A stretch of 64,000 nucleotides of DNA from positions 1,674,001-1,738,000 of the forward strand of contig NZ_CP068082.1 of the NCBI RefSeq assembly GCF_016724845.1, in the 5' to 3' direction. The notes below the pieces were generated by a model. That model did not search any database. It had not been told where the DNA came from and worked only from the letters and a program-made list of their open reading frames with translations. The position numbers and the translations under genes were made by a program. Positions 64,000 through 64,000 of this stretch are shown here, one piece after another. Origin of the DNA: Sphingobacterium spiritivorum (lineage in GTDB: Bacteria; Bacteroidota; Bacteroidia; Sphingobacteriales; Sphingobacteriaceae). Each line of letters starts with the position of its first letter. The first letter of the stretch is position 1.

Positions 64000-64000
64000 C

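Overview
The window is a 64 kb piece of a Bacteroidota chromosome, most likely a Sphingobacteriaceae member close to Sphingobacterium. The case rests on a SusC/SusD pair driven by a one-protein hybrid two-component regulator, many lipoproteins, sulfatases and a GH20 hexosaminidase, -7 promoter elements of the TAnnTTTG type, few Shine-Dalgarno sites, and lineage-typical genes (YtxJ, a histone H1-like Hc1 remnant, a LptE/SecG block). The genus is inference.

Layout. 1-5.7 kb: end of a polysaccharide nucleotide-sugar dehydratase, a TPR membrane protein, ribH, a 42-residue lipoprotein, a secreted protein, ytxJ, a GH20 hexosaminidase and tRNA-Glu. 5.76-11.3 kb: a decaying accessory region directly after the tRNA. 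It holds unrecognised small genes, three broken genes (Hc1 histone-like, a short protein with two in-frame stops, a 5'-truncated methyltransferase), and a Crp-type regulator followed by a Tat-like lipoprotein and an unusual ferredoxin/papain-like fusion protein. 11.4-17.5 kb: a LytS/LytTR two-component pair, divergent from a TPR protein and two envelope proteins. 17.5-26.6 kb: HTCS regulator plus SusC/SusD, with no glycan-cleaving enzyme beside them. 26.7-30.8 kb: MtfA-like peptidase, GYF/CD225 and DUF2752 membrane proteins, a hybrid histidine kinase and a BamE-like lipoprotein.

30.8-45.4 kb is mostly housekeeping on the minus strand: groES-groEL, secG, a TPR protein, lptE, a sigma-54 activator, miaB, an OmpA-type lipoprotein, rlmD, a TetR regulator, pheS, ssb and mutY. 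45.4-48.4 kb holds two translationally coupled sulfatases. 48.6-55.5 kb holds a WG-repeat protein, an M1 aminopeptidase, a TlpA-like thioredoxin, a DUF1080 lipoprotein and an XRE-type repressor. 56 kb has a protein with a HEPN-like C-terminus. 57-64 kb is a minus-strand lipoprotein operon cut by the window edge: two paralogous phosphatase-like/LamG proteins whose metal sites look destroyed, an M60 (mucin-type) metallopeptidase with a discoidin-like end, and a DUF4998-like/discoidin protein.

How the parts work together. The HTCS probably senses a breakdown product and switches on the adjacent SusCD transporter. The sulfatases, hexosaminidase, M60 peptidase and LamG/discoidin lipoproteins fit life on amino-sugar-rich or mucin-like glycoproteins. 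The best candidate for something undescribed is the 8.6-10.9 kb unit: Crp-type regulator, Tat-like lipoprotein, and a ferredoxin domain joined by a glycine-rich linker to a permuted papain-like domain. The second is the pair of apparently dead phosphatase-like LamG proteins around the M60 peptidase.
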